In this document: positions 46,473-54,959 of the stretch, one piece after another
Position numbering within the stretch: the stretch's first letter is position 1
Layout: each line of letters begins with the position of its first letter
NCBI RefSeq assembly: GCF_000764225.1
Contig: NZ_JQED01000005.1
Location: 124,001-188,000, forward strand
Length of the DNA: 64,000 bases
Direction of reading: 5' to 3'
From: Colwellia psychrerythraea
Lineage (GTDB): Bacteria > Pseudomonadota > Gammaproteobacteria > Enterobacterales > Alteromonadaceae
Notes under the pieces: model-generated
Database searches by the model: none
Seen by the model: the letters and a program-made list of their open reading frames with translations, nothing else
Told to the model about the DNA's origin: nothing
Program-made: the position numbers and the translations under genes

Positions 46473-47048
46473 ATGCGCATTAATAAATCATTTTTGTCCT
46501 TTTCTCGATTTATCCATGTCTACGTTTCCATGGCTTTACTCACCCTAATGATATTTTTCTCCATTACCGGTATCACGCTTAATCATCCTGAATGGTTTGC
46601 AGATAATAAAGCCGAGGTCATCGAGGTCGATTTTATTACGCCCGCTGAATTGCTTACACAGAAAAATGAAGGGAAGTTACTTAATTTCTTGCTAAAAGCT
46701 AATCATCTTAATGGTAATAGGTTAACTATCGAACGAGAGGAGGATGAACTTTTTATCACCGATAAAGGACCAGGTGCCTACTTGAGTTTAACCATAGATT
46801 TAAGTTCAGGAGAAACCTATAGAGAGGCCACGGATTATGGCTATTGGGCATTACTTAATGATTTACATAAAGGAAGAAATAGCGGTGACTTTTGGCGTTT
46901 TATCATTGATTTAAGTGCAGTACTTATGATCGTGTTTAGTCTTACTGGTTTTGTTTTAGCGCTAGCACAGCGCCGCATAAATCGTACGATAGCGGTGAGC
47001 ATTATGAGCTCTTTATTTGTGATAAGTATTTATTTTATTTGGGTTTAA
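46473..47048 (+). CDS. PepSY-associated membrane protein
   Basis: 191 residues. One N-terminal TM helix (near 16-38, FIHVYVSMALLTLMIFF) with a His that could bind haem or metal, a periplasmic PepSY-like domain (about 45-135), and two C-terminal TM helices (near 145-165 and 172-190). It belongs to the PepSY-associated TM group, small relatives of siderophore-interacting reductases such as PiuB. In iron loci these are thought to reduce or move iron at the inner membrane; here that is inference. Confidence 0.82.
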   Translation: MRINKSFLSFSRFIHVYVSMALLTLMIFFSITGITLNHPEWFADNKAEVIEVDFITPAELLTQKNEGKLLNFLLKANHLNGNRLTIEREEDELFITDKGPGAYLSLTIDLSSGETYREATDYGYWALLNDLHKGRNSGDFWRFIIDLSAVLMIVFSLTGFVLALAQRRINRTIAVSIMSSLFVISIYFIWV

Positions 47049-47072
47049 TTTTGGTTTACTTTGGAAGGCATT

Positions 47073-47564
47073 ATGAGAAAAAATTTATTGTTGATTATAT
47101 TTATCTGGCTGAGCAGTACCACGACATTATTTGCAACAGAGCTGCAATTATCACTGAATCTCCCGCAACAATCAGGGGAGTATCATAACCCTTATGTTGC
47201 CGTATGGATTGAGAACAGCAAAGGGAAAAGTGTGAGAACCCTAGTGCTATGGCGAGAAGGCAGTAAATGGCTGAAAGATATTCGTCGTTGGTGGCGCAAA
47301 GTCGGTCGCAAGGACGAAACCTTGGTTGATGCTATCACATCGGCCACACGTGCCGCAGGAAGTTATCAATTAACTTTTCAAGCGCTTGACGATGATAAGA
47401 ACCCGTTAGCATCAGGCAATTATATTTTACACCTTGAAGTTGTCCGTGAAAATGGTGGCCGTGCCATCATCAAACAAAAATTTACCCTAAATGGTACCAG
47501 TCAAACATTCACACTGGCGCCAAATCCAGAAGTTGCAAAATCTATCTTTACTATTAAGGAATAA
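47073..47564 (+). CDS. DUF2271 periplasmic protein
   Basis: 163 residues from the ATG at 47073, with a GGAAGG ribosome binding site. Signal peptide about 1-21. The family pattern is visible: YVAVWIENSKGKSVRTLVLW, a Trp/Arg-rich patch (WLKDIRRWWRKVG), and DAITSATRAAG. It looks like an immunoglobulin-like beta domain. DUF2271 often neighbours PepSY and DUF4198 genes beside TonB-dependent receptors. Function is not established. Confidence 0.85.
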   Translation: MRKNLLLIIFIWLSSTTTLFATELQLSLNLPQQSGEYHNPYVAVWIENSKGKSVRTLVLWREGSKWLKDIRRWWRKVGRKDETLVDAITSATRAAGSYQLTFQALDDDKNPLASGNYILHLEVVRENGGRAIIKQKFTLNGTSQTFTLAPNPEVAKSIFTIKE

Positions 47565-47566
47565 CT

Positions 47567-48382
47567 ATGAAACTTAAAAAATTATTTATCGGCGTAAGTG
47601 CTTTATTGTTAGTGGCTCAGGCATCAGCACATAATCGTTGGATATTACCTAGCCACTTTAATTTATCTAACGATAAAGGTGAATGGATAGTGGTTGATGT
47701 AACAGCCTCAAATGAAACCTTCAATGTTGATAAACCAATGGGCGCTGAAAAAATGGAGGTAATTGCGCCAAGTGGCAAGCGAGTATTCCCAGGTTCTAGC
47801 TATCGCGGTCAACGTAAAAGTGTTGTTGATATTCACCTTGAAGACAGTGGTACTTACCAACTAAAAATGGGTGGAGAAGCCTCTTATTGGACAGGTTATA
47901 AAATAAAAGGTGAAAAAGAAGAGCAATGGTTACGTAATGTAAATAAGCAAGATCGTAAGAAAAAACTACCTAAGGCCGCATACGATGTTAAAACAATTGA
48001 ATCATCAGGCAGTATTCTAAGCTATGTTACCTTAAATTCACCGTCAGAAAGCTTTGCGGTTAGCAATCAAGGACTGGAGCTTGTACCTGTTACACACCCA
48101 TCCGATATTGCCCAAGGTGAAGAAGCCAAATTCTCATTCATTCTCAATGGCAAAGTACAACCGGGTGTTGAGGTTGAAATTATTAGAGAAGGTGTTCGTT
48201 ATCGTAATGATCCTGAAAGTTTGAAATTAACCTCAGATGCTAACGGAGTTATTAACTTTACGCTTGAGCAAGCAGGACGTTATTTATTAATGGCTGAGTT
48301 TGAAAGCGAGGCAAAAGAATATGAACTAGCGGATGTTATTGCTGGTAAAATTTTCCTTACTTTTGAAGCCGTACTGGACTAA
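47567..48382 (+). CDS. DUF4198 periplasmic protein
   Basis: 271 residues. The signal peptide ends at ASA, giving a mature N terminus beginning His-Asn-Arg-Trp (HNRWILPSHF), typical of DUF4198, whose N-terminal His may bind metal as in nickel/cobalt-linked relatives. Two beta-sandwich domains follow (about 25-125 and 165-270). Last gene of the operon, 2 bp after DUF2271. In this context it may be a periplasmic iron carrier; this is inference. Confidence 0.85.
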   Translation: MKLKKLFIGVSALLLVAQASAHNRWILPSHFNLSNDKGEWIVVDVTASNETFNVDKPMGAEKMEVIAPSGKRVFPGSSYRGQRKSVVDIHLEDSGTYQLKMGGEASYWTGYKIKGEKEEQWLRNVNKQDRKKKLPKAAYDVKTIESSGSILSYVTLNSPSESFAVSNQGLELVPVTHPSDIAQGEEAKFSFILNGKVQPGVEVEIIREGVRYRNDPESLKLTSDANGVINFTLEQAGRYLLMAEFESEAKEYELADVIAGKIFLTFEAVLD

Positions 48383-48407
48383 CCTTTACTGGCTGAAAAC
48401 ATATAAA

Positions 48408-48459
48408 AATATCGCACGCCTTGACCATGCTAAGACAGCAACAGAAAGGTTGCGATATT
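48408..48459 (+). terminator. Stem-loop at the end of the TonB2 operon
   Basis: AATATCGCA (48408-48416) and TGCGATATT (48451-48459) are perfect 9-bp inverted repeats; inside them CCTT pairs with AAGG. It begins 25 bp past the DUF4198 stop. The tail is ATTTAT, so termination strength is uncertain. Confidence 0.55.
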
Positions 48460-48593
48460 ATTTATATCCACATAAATTTTTGATTTACTCAGGATTAGTC
48501 TTTCACTGTGTTCTCAAATTTTAAGCAAATGGTTCAAATAACAATCAACAAATAACTAAAGCATATAAATACCATTAAAATGTGAATTTTTTC

Positions 48594-48623
48594 TTGTCAA
48601 TCTATATAAAAATGCCATATAAT
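48594..48623 (+). promoter_or_regulatory. tRNA operon promoter
   Basis: TTGTCA (48594-48599) and a perfect TATAAT (48618-48623) are 18 bp apart, followed by CCGCCGCG. A GC-rich discriminator of this type marks stringently controlled stable-RNA promoters. The tRNA starts 40 bp downstream. Confidence 0.8.
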
Positions 48624-48663
48624 CCGCCGCGTCTTATCAATAGACGTTTTAAGTAAGTTCAGT

Positions 48664-48740
48664 GGTGGCTATAGCTCAGTTGGTAGAGCCCCGGATTGTG
48701 ATTCCGGTTGTCGAGGGTTCAAGTCCCTTTAGCCACCCCA
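48664..48740 (+). tRNA. tRNA-His (anticodon GTG)
   Basis: 77 nt with encoded CCA. The extra 5' G (position -1, paired to C73) characteristic of tRNA-His is present. Acceptor, D, anticodon (CCGGATTGTGATTCCGG) and T arms (GAGGGTTCAAGTCCCTT) all fold, and the sequence is close to E. coli tRNA-His. Confidence 0.97.
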
Positions 48741-48786
48741 TCTTTTCCCCTCAAAAAGTTAGAATAGAAAACCACAAAAGAATATT

Positions 48787-48863
48787 CGGTGATTAGCGCA
48801 GCTTGGTAGCGCACTTGGTTTGGGTCCAAGGGGTCGCAAGTTCGAATCTTGCATCACCGACCA
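48787..48863 (+). tRNA. tRNA-Pro (anticodon TGG)
   Basis: 77 nt with encoded CCA. CGGTGAT pairs with ATCACCG, the anticodon arm is CTTGGTTTGGGTCCAAG with anticodon TGG, and the T arm holds TTCGAAT. It follows tRNA-His by 46 nt and probably shares its transcript. Confidence 0.97.
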
Positions 48864-49207
48864 CTTTTGCTAAATCCATAGTATAAATCTTCACAAAAGC
48901 TCATTGTAAGCTCCTTGTATATTTTCAAGCTTTAACGAATAGCTTCCAAAAAAGTCTATTCGACTCTCAAAAGATATAAAATTTAATTTTTCACTAAAAA
49001 ACAAATAAAATGCTTGTTTAAAACTAACGTATCAAACATGAGTATTAAAAGGCGCTAAGACCTATTAATTCCACTACCTTGTTTTAATCTAAATCCCCCC
49101 TTTTCTGCTGTTGCATTTGTTTTTTATATTCATTATAAGTGATGAGGTATGACCAGTTTTGTTCATATGCATTTTTCTCAATTACAACTATAAAAAAGGT
49201 GAAAAAA
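48864..49207. other. Intergenic region between tRNA-Pro and the lipase
   Basis: 344 bp with no convincing plus-strand gene. CGAATAG (48936-48942) and CTATTCG (48956-48962) form a perfect 7-bp stem with a 13-nt loop, which may end the tRNA transcript, although no U-tract follows. The lipase promoter must lie in the right part. Confidence 0.5.
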
Positions 49208-50197
49208 ATGATTAAAAGATTGATGTATTTACTGCTTGTCTCAGTGATGGTTAGTTGCTGTCTATCGATGCCAGCAAAAGCAGATAGTTCAGGCAGTACT
49301 AAATATCCCATCGTATTAGTCCATGGTTTATCGGGCTTTGACACGGCATTAGCCGACTACTTTTATGGTGTAAAAGGCGCTTTAGCCGCCGTTGGCTCGG
49401 TACAAGTTTATACCCCTCAAGTCTCTGGCTATGAAACGAGTGAGGCTCGTGGAGAAGAACTGTTAACTTACCTTGAAGAGTTAAGTGCTATATCCGGAGC
49501 AACTAAATTCAATTTAATTGGTCATTCACAAGGTGGTATAGACTCACGCTATGTCGCCTCAATCCGACCTGATTTGGTTGCCTCTGTAACATCAGTTGGT
49601 TCGCCACATTTTGGTTCGGGTACCGCCGATTTTATTAAAGACTCTCCCTTAGAAGGTATTACCCTATCCATTGGTAATGCAGTTGGTACTTTTTTAGCAG
49701 CAGCAACAGGTGATAATTCACAACACGCTAATGCTATGGGCTCATTAGAAGCGTTAAATTCAACAGATGCTGCAACTTTTAATGCCAAATATCCTGAAGG
49801 ATTGCGTCAAGGTGCTTGTCAGGAAACTCCCAGTTATAATGCTGGCTCTTGGTGGTGGCCTAATTGGCAAAGTGATTACTCTGTCAATGATGGCGCACAT
49901 CAGGTGAATGGTGTTGCTTATTACTCATGGGCAGGTACTTATAATCCTCTCTTTGACTCAAACGTTTTAGATTTGGCAGACGGCCTGTTGTCTGTGACTT
50001 ACCTAACGATTAATGAGGCCAATGATGGCGTAGTTGGGCGCTGTTCTACCCATTTGGGTAAAGTAATTCGTGATGACTACACTATGAATCATGCCGATGA
50101 AATCAATGGCATGTTTGGTCTACGTGGTTTGTGGAGTGCAAATCCACTGCAACTATATAAAGACCATGCCAGACGTTTAACGGCTGTTGGTTTATAA
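49208..50197 (+). CDS. Secreted triacylglycerol lipase (family I, foldase-dependent)
   Basis: From the ATG at 49208 (AGGTGA ribosome binding site) the protein has 329 residues; a longer frame exists but lacks a signal-peptide-like start. The signal peptide ends near residue 26. The alpha/beta-hydrolase core has YPIVLVHGLSGFD (oxyanion hole), nucleophile Ser107 in GHSQGG, Asp273 in EANDGVVG and His295 in MNHADEING. Two cysteines (about 204 and 279) match the conserved disulfide of Pseudomonas lipases. The foldase gene follows by about 70 bp, as is usual for this subfamily, which leaves through the type II system. Confidence 0.95.
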   Translation: MIKRLMYLLLVSVMVSCCLSMPAKADSSGSTKYPIVLVHGLSGFDTALADYFYGVKGALAAVGSVQVYTPQVSGYETSEARGEELLTYLEELSAISGATKFNLIGHSQGGIDSRYVASIRPDLVASVTSVGSPHFGSGTADFIKDSPLEGITLSIGNAVGTFLAAATGDNSQHANAMGSLEALNSTDAATFNAKYPEGLRQGACQETPSYNAGSWWWPNWQSDYSVNDGAHQVNGVAYYSWAGTYNPLFDSNVLDLADGLLSVTYLTINEANDGVVGRCSTHLGKVIRDDYTMNHADEINGMFGLRGLWSANPLQLYKDHARRLTAVGL

Positions 50198-50206
50198 AAA
50201 AATTAA

Positions 50207-50223
50207 GGTTCACTGTGTGAACC
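50207..50223 (+). terminator. Short hairpin between lipase and foldase
   Basis: GGTTCAC / GTGAACC, a perfect 7-bp stem with loop TGT, lies 9 bp after the lipase stop, followed by TGTTACTCCTTTTT. It probably trims transcription so that less foldase than lipase is made. Confidence 0.6.
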
Positions 50224-50266
50224 TGTTACTCCTTTTTAAAATACTCCAACTGTTAAGGTGTTAATT

Positions 50267-51322
50267 TTGAATCTGAATATTTTGAACGTTTCTTTTGTTT
50301 TCATTAGTTTAACTATGTTCGCTATCGCGCTATTTAGCATGTTTGAAAGTGATATAAATACAGAACAACAGCAACAGACAGCAATATTAAATGGTCAAAG
50401 CGCGACCAATACACCATTAACACCTGAACTGATCACTGAATTAGTTTTATCATCCACTGACAAGGAAGTACCTGCTGAATATGTTATAAAGTTGCCAACG
50501 TCATTACGTGATACACCGATGCCAGAGCACCTTGAGATGAATGTTGATGGTAACTTAATTATTAATAAGAAAATTCTTCATTTATTTGAGTTTTATTTGT
50601 CGGCAATAGGAGAAGAGTCTTTAGACCTCATCATCAGTCGGATTAAAAACAATCTTAAAGCACAGTTAACCACTCAAGGTTTAGAAGAGGCACTACACAT
50701 TCTTGAGGGCTATTTACAATACCGTAATGCGATCACTGCACTCAAGCAAGACTACAATCAAACTATTGGCATTAATGACTATTCATTTGAGCATGTTATC
50801 AATGTTAGGAATGAGCTTATAGACGCACGTTGGCGTTTTTTCTCAGAGGAGGTTATTGCCGCCTTTTTTGCGCAAGAAGATGCATATGAAAATTATATGT
50901 TTGGCATTGCGGCCATAACTAAAGATAACAGTTTAAGCGAAGAGCAAAAAGGCAATGCTATTTCGCTCCTTAATACTCAAACACCTCGCTGGTTGATTGA
51001 GCAGCAAACTAAAGCCAACCAATTAAATACATATCGACAACAACATAATGAACTCATTACTCAAGGAGCGACTGATAACGATTTAAGACGTCTCAGGGAG
51101 CAAACATTTAATAGTGAAGTTTCTGATAGGTTATCAACCCTTGATAGTCAGCGATACCGCTGGCAACAGCGGCTAAATGAATATAGAACTGAGTTGGCCA
51201 CTATTCTAGCCGTTGAGCCAGATAGCCAAGCTCAGCAATTGCTGGTCGATGAATTACGCAGCCAACACTTTACTGAACAAGAAGTAAGACGTGTCAATGC
51301 GCTAGATAGTAGCTATTTATAA
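50267..51322 (+). CDS. lifO: Lipase-specific foldase (Lif/LifO)
   Basis: Membrane-anchored steric chaperone that folds the adjacent lipase in the periplasm. About 351 residues. One N-terminal TM helix (near 9-26), a variable linker, then the helical foldase domain. The Lif motif, usually RxxFDY(F/C)LSA, reads HLFEFYLSAIGEES here (near 100-113), so it is diverged but recognisable; helices such as ALHILEGYLQYRNA follow. The start is uncertain: a TTG at 50267 has the best ribosome binding site (AAGGTG), while a GTG at 50258 gives three more residues. Confidence 0.9.
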   Translation: MNLNILNVSFVFISLTMFAIALFSMFESDINTEQQQQTAILNGQSATNTPLTPELITELVLSSTDKEVPAEYVIKLPTSLRDTPMPEHLEMNVDGNLIINKKILHLFEFYLSAIGEESLDLIISRIKNNLKAQLTTQGLEEALHILEGYLQYRNAITALKQDYNQTIGINDYSFEHVINVRNELIDARWRFFSEEVIAAFFAQEDAYENYMFGIAAITKDNSLSEEQKGNAISLLNTQTPRWLIEQQTKANQLNTYRQQHNELITQGATDNDLRRLREQTFNSEVSDRLSTLDSQRYRWQQRLNEYRTELATILAVEPDSQAQQLLVDELRSQHFTEQEVRRVNALDSSYL

Positions 51323-51342
51323 CCATACCATTGTGGTGCTAA

Positions 51343-53619
51343 TCATTGATTTTCTAATAAGATTGAAACGTCATTGGCACTCACTGGTTTACTGAAAAAA
51401 TAGCCTTGTGCATAATCACAGCCAAGACCTTTAAGCATAATATACTGCTCTTTACTTTCAATACCTTCGGCTGTAATTTTATGTTCAAGGTTGTGCCCCA
51501 TTTCTATCATCGAACTAACCAAGAGTTTTGCTTTATGATCGAGTAAAATATCATCAATAAAATACTTATCAATCTTTAAGTAATCCACGTTAAGGTGTTT
51601 AAGTGAAGCGAAAGATGAATAACCAACACCAAAATCATCAATGGATAATAAAACTCCCAATTGTTTTAAATGTTCAAAAACGGCAAGATTTTCTGGATTA
51701 GTCTGTATCACTCCTTCAGTGACTTCTAGTTCAAGCTCGCCCGGCAGTATGCCTGTTTCTTTAATGACACGTGTAATCAGTGGTACAAGATCACTATCGA
51801 GAAAATGACTTGGTGATATATTAACCGCCATAATAAGTGAAGAAAAACCAGCTTCTTTCCACAAATTTGCCTGATTACAGGCTGTTTTTAAGACCCACTC
51901 GGTCAGTGGCTTAATCATGCCTATTTGTTCAGCCATAGCGATAAAGTCAACCGGAGAGACTTGACCGAGTACTGGATGATGCCAGCGAGATAGTGCTTCA
52001 ACGCCTATAATACTACCCGTTTGAATATCCACTTTGGGTTGGTAAACTAGTGATAATTGCTGATTTTCTATCGCTTCCCTTAGGTATTGTTCAATTTTAA
52101 AGCGGTATTCAGCTTTATCCGTCAGCTCTTTCTTATAAAAAGCATACCTATTTTTCCCAAGATCCTTAGCTGCATATAATGCAGTATCTGCCGCTTTTAT
52201 AATCGATTGCAGGTCAACTCCATCGTCAGGATAATGTGCAATGCCAATACTGCAGGCAGGTGTAAACTTTCTTCCTGCTAACTCTACTGGTTTTGAAATC
52301 AGCTCTAGGCAACGTTGAGCAACATGAGCCGCGCTATAGTCATTCATCACATTATTAACGGCGATACAAAATTCATCCCCACTGAGTCGAGCAATATAGT
52401 CAATTTCACGGCATGTCTTTTTTAAGCGCTGTGCAACATGCTTGAGCAGTAGGTCACCTACATCATGACCGAGACTATCGTTAACTGTTTTAAAGTTATC
52501 TAGATCGATATATAGCAGACCAAATTTATTCTTATTACGTGCAGATATTTTTACTAGCTCTTCAATATTTATATAAAAATGAGGCCGGCTTGAAAGACTA
52601 GTAAGCTCATCGGTATAAGCTAAATCTTGAATGCGTTTTTGGTTTTGTTCTCGCTCCATAACAATACCGGCAAGTCGAGCTGCAGCTCTAAGATCATAAG
52701 ACTCTTGCTCGTTAGGCAATGCCGGATAGTCATGATACATACCAAAAGCGCCGAGCACTTTTCCTGAAGAATGTTTAATGGGCTCAGACCAACAACTGCG
52801 CATGCCGTGAGGCAGCGCAACATGTTTTAAATCAGCCCACTTAGGATCTGTGGCAATATTTTCGACCAAGACACGTTTTCCGGTATAGGTTGAGGTTCCA
52901 CAAGAGCCTACTTCAGGGCCATATTCAAGACCATGTACTGCTTTGCAATAAGATTCTGGTAAGCTAGGTGCCCCCGCATGAAGTAGTTTACCCTTATCTA
53001 ATTCAAGCATTGAACAGCGTAACCCCGAGTGGCGTTCTTCATACATCAAGGCAATTTCATCATAGATCCTCGACGCAGGCTCTCCTTGAGCAATTAACTC
53101 GAGAATTTTAGTATTTCTATCATTGAAAAATTCGGCTTTTTTTTGTTGTGTTATATCAACGTGGGTACCAACTAAACGAACCGTCTCATCACTGTCACCT
53201 CGGGAGACTTTAAATGCACGAGAGCGAATAAAAACATCATGCCCTGCTTTATGCCGCATACGCATTTCAACTTCAAAGGTATCTACTTCTCCGGATAAAA
53301 AGCTCTGAACATCCCCGAGCACCATATCTTTATCATCAATATGAACCATTGCAGCCCAAGTATTTAAAGTATTTTCAAGCTCATCTTCACTGTAACCCAA
53401 CATGCTTTTCCAGCGAGGGGAGTAATAAACCTCATCCGTCGCTAAATCCCAATCCCACAGACCATCGGATGCACCGCGCATAGCTAAGGCAAAGCGCTCC
53501 TCACTATTAAGAAGCTCGGCTGTACTAACATCCTTACTCAGCTGTGCTGCAGCAAGCTCTGAACGTAATTGTTCAATTTCTTGTTGTAGTTGTATTTCTT
53601 TGTTTGTTATTTCTGTCAT
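51343..53619 (-). CDS. PAS-GAF-GGDEF-EAL cyclic-di-GMP signalling protein
   Basis: 758 residues, cytoplasmic. Short N-terminal coiled coil, PAS domain (about 40-155, GASDGLWDWDLATDEVYYS), GAF domain (about 165-320), GGDEF domain (about 340-490) and EAL domain (about 505-750). The GGDEF motif reads SGDEF, which may still permit synthase activity. EAL residues look complete: VEALSRW, DDFGVGYSS, DYLKID and AEGIE. It probably works as a phosphodiesterase tuned by PAS/GAF ligands. It is transcribed alone and converges on lifO. A minus-strand terminator lies 230 bp upstream of its start. Confidence 0.94.
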   Translation of the reverse strand: MTEITNKEIQLQQEIEQLRSELAAAQLSKDVSTAELLNSEERFALAMRGASDGLWDWDLATDEVYYSPRWKSMLGYSEDELENTLNTWAAMVHIDDKDMVLGDVQSFLSGEVDTFEVEMRMRHKAGHDVFIRSRAFKVSRGDSDETVRLVGTHVDITQQKKAEFFNDRNTKILELIAQGEPASRIYDEIALMYEERHSGLRCSMLELDKGKLLHAGAPSLPESYCKAVHGLEYGPEVGSCGTSTYTGKRVLVENIATDPKWADLKHVALPHGMRSCWSEPIKHSSGKVLGAFGMYHDYPALPNEQESYDLRAAARLAGIVMEREQNQKRIQDLAYTDELTSLSSRPHFYINIEELVKISARNKNKFGLLYIDLDNFKTVNDSLGHDVGDLLLKHVAQRLKKTCREIDYIARLSGDEFCIAVNNVMNDYSAAHVAQRCLELISKPVELAGRKFTPACSIGIAHYPDDGVDLQSIIKAADTALYAAKDLGKNRYAFYKKELTDKAEYRFKIEQYLREAIENQQLSLVYQPKVDIQTGSIIGVEALSRWHHPVLGQVSPVDFIAMAEQIGMIKPLTEWVLKTACNQANLWKEAGFSSLIMAVNISPSHFLDSDLVPLITRVIKETGILPGELELEVTEGVIQTNPENLAVFEHLKQLGVLLSIDDFGVGYSSFASLKHLNVDYLKIDKYFIDDILLDHKAKLLVSSMIEMGHNLEHKITAEGIESKEQYIMLKGLGCDYAQGYFFSKPVSANDVSILLENQ

Positions 53620-53995
53620 ACATCCTCAAATCACTACATCAAATAATTCAAACGATTAACGTTCTATTATTTGCAAAGTTTAACTAGGAAAAATGACATC
53701 CCTTCACACATTTAAACTAGCAAACAATACCAAATACACAAAGCGCTATATTTGTGGTCAGAGCTGTTTATATTCGCTAGGAAATAAGCATAAAACTTTC
53801 ATTTTGATATAAATCATAGAAGGATGAGCTCCTCTTGTTATGTTATTTAAAAAAATGAGTTAAGGGGCGAACTCATCTTTAGCGTAATTAATTTCTTCTC
53901 ACTTTAGTTTTATCGTCGTTGTAGTAATAAATCACTATACAAAGGTAACTGATTGTTTTAAAAATAAGTAACCCAGAGCAGAAAATTAGATCTCA
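53620..53995. other. Intergenic region between the GGDEF-EAL and AraC genes
   Basis: 376-bp divergent gap without an ORF that I trust. It contains a minus-strand intrinsic terminator at 53849-53876. The stretch 53881-53995 between that terminator and the AraC start could hold a short minus-strand RNA or an attenuated leader. Confidence 0.5.
53849..53876 (-). terminator. Minus-strand intrinsic terminator in a divergent region
   Basis: Read on the minus strand: ATGAGTT, loop CGCCCCTT, AACTCAT, then six further T residues. This is a good terminator, yet no minus-strand gene lies upstream of it; the nearest upstream sequence is the divergent AraC promoter region. Confidence 0.65.
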
Positions 53996-54871
53996 ATGAG
54001 CATACCCAAAGTCCAATTTGCCCCCAAAGCACACAAAGATATTGGGATAGAAATCATAGAATTATCTGATATATATGAGCGTTATAATGATGAGACTGAA
54101 AATTTAATTTCAATGCCACATCGAATAAAATTTCATAATTTTTTGTACATTACGCAAGGTAATGGCACACATTTTATCGATTTTAATACCTATTCCATTC
54201 AAGCTGGCAGTGTTGTTTTTATTAATAAAAATCAAGTTCATGCCTTTGATTTAATCAACCAGCCACAAGGTAAACTGATTATTTTTACTGATGAATTTCT
54301 TGATACTATTTTTACCACGATTAAAACACCTTTATCCGCTCATAACTACCTACTCAGCTCCTACTCCCCTACCTTTTCATTATCAAAAGAAATAAGAGCC
54401 ACCTGTGACGTATTGCTCACAGAAATTGTCAATGAATATCAAGTAAACAAACCTAATTTGAATTTCTTGAACTTAATATTTTCGGCGGTATTAACCAAGT
54501 TATCAAACGAGCGACCGCGATCTTATGAGCACTATTTGAGTGAGACGCGTACGGAAAAGTTTATGACGTTTATTCATTTACTTGAAATAAATTACACCAA
54601 CACACGCGATGCAAAAGTATATGCTGACATGCTGCATATGACATATAAGTCGCTTAATCAAATCTGTAAACTGGCAACAAATAAAACGGCAAAGCAGTTA
54701 ATTGATGCGTATATTATTTTGGAAGCAAAGCGAAAACTTTCTATTGAAAACATCCGCGTACAGCAGCTTGCTGACGATTTAGGCTTTGATGAGGTTACTA
54801 ATTTCGTCAAGTACTTCAAAAAATACACCCTACTTACCCCTTCACAATTCAAAAAAGTCTCCAAAGGTTAG
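53996..54871 (+). CDS. AraC-family transcriptional regulator
   Basis: 291 residues. An N-terminal cupin-like sensor domain (about 20-150, with HRIKFHNFLYITQGNGTHF and QAGSVVFINKNQVHAF) is followed by a C-terminal AraC double helix-turn-helix (about 190-288, ending in the conserved YFKKYTLLTPSQFKK). Likely an activator. The SnoaL-like lipoprotein gene starts 88 bp downstream on the same strand and is its best candidate target or co-transcribed partner. Confidence 0.92.
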   Translation: MSIPKVQFAPKAHKDIGIEIIELSDIYERYNDETENLISMPHRIKFHNFLYITQGNGTHFIDFNTYSIQAGSVVFINKNQVHAFDLINQPQGKLIIFTDEFLDTIFTTIKTPLSAHNYLLSSYSPTFSLSKEIRATCDVLLTEIVNEYQVNKPNLNFLNLIFSAVLTKLSNERPRSYEHYLSETRTEKFMTFIHLLEINYTNTRDAKVYADMLHMTYKSLNQICKLATNKTAKQLIDAYIILEAKRKLSIENIRVQQLADDLGFDEVTNFVKYFKKYTLLTPSQFKKVSKG

Positions 54872-54959
54872 ATATTTACCATTTAATTGCGTCGATTCAC
54901 CTGAACGGTTACTAAGCAACAACCTATAATTTCCTCATCTTATTTAGAAGGAAATAACG

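Noticed and set aside
48333..48524. 63-codon ORF starting inside the DUF4198 gene
   Set aside because: It overlaps the end of a good gene and runs through the stem-loop after the operon; no ribosome binding site.
49084..49344. Minus-strand 86-codon ORF overlapping the lipase start, with a protein-like C terminus (YNEYKKQMQQQKRGDLD)
   Set aside because: Half of it is antisense to the lipase signal peptide and catalytic start, it has no visible ribosome binding site, and the lipase frame is clearly real.
51343..53619. SGDEF in place of GGDEF, considered as an inactive cyclase
   Set aside because: A Ser at the first position occurs in active enzymes, so inactivity cannot be claimed from this change alone.
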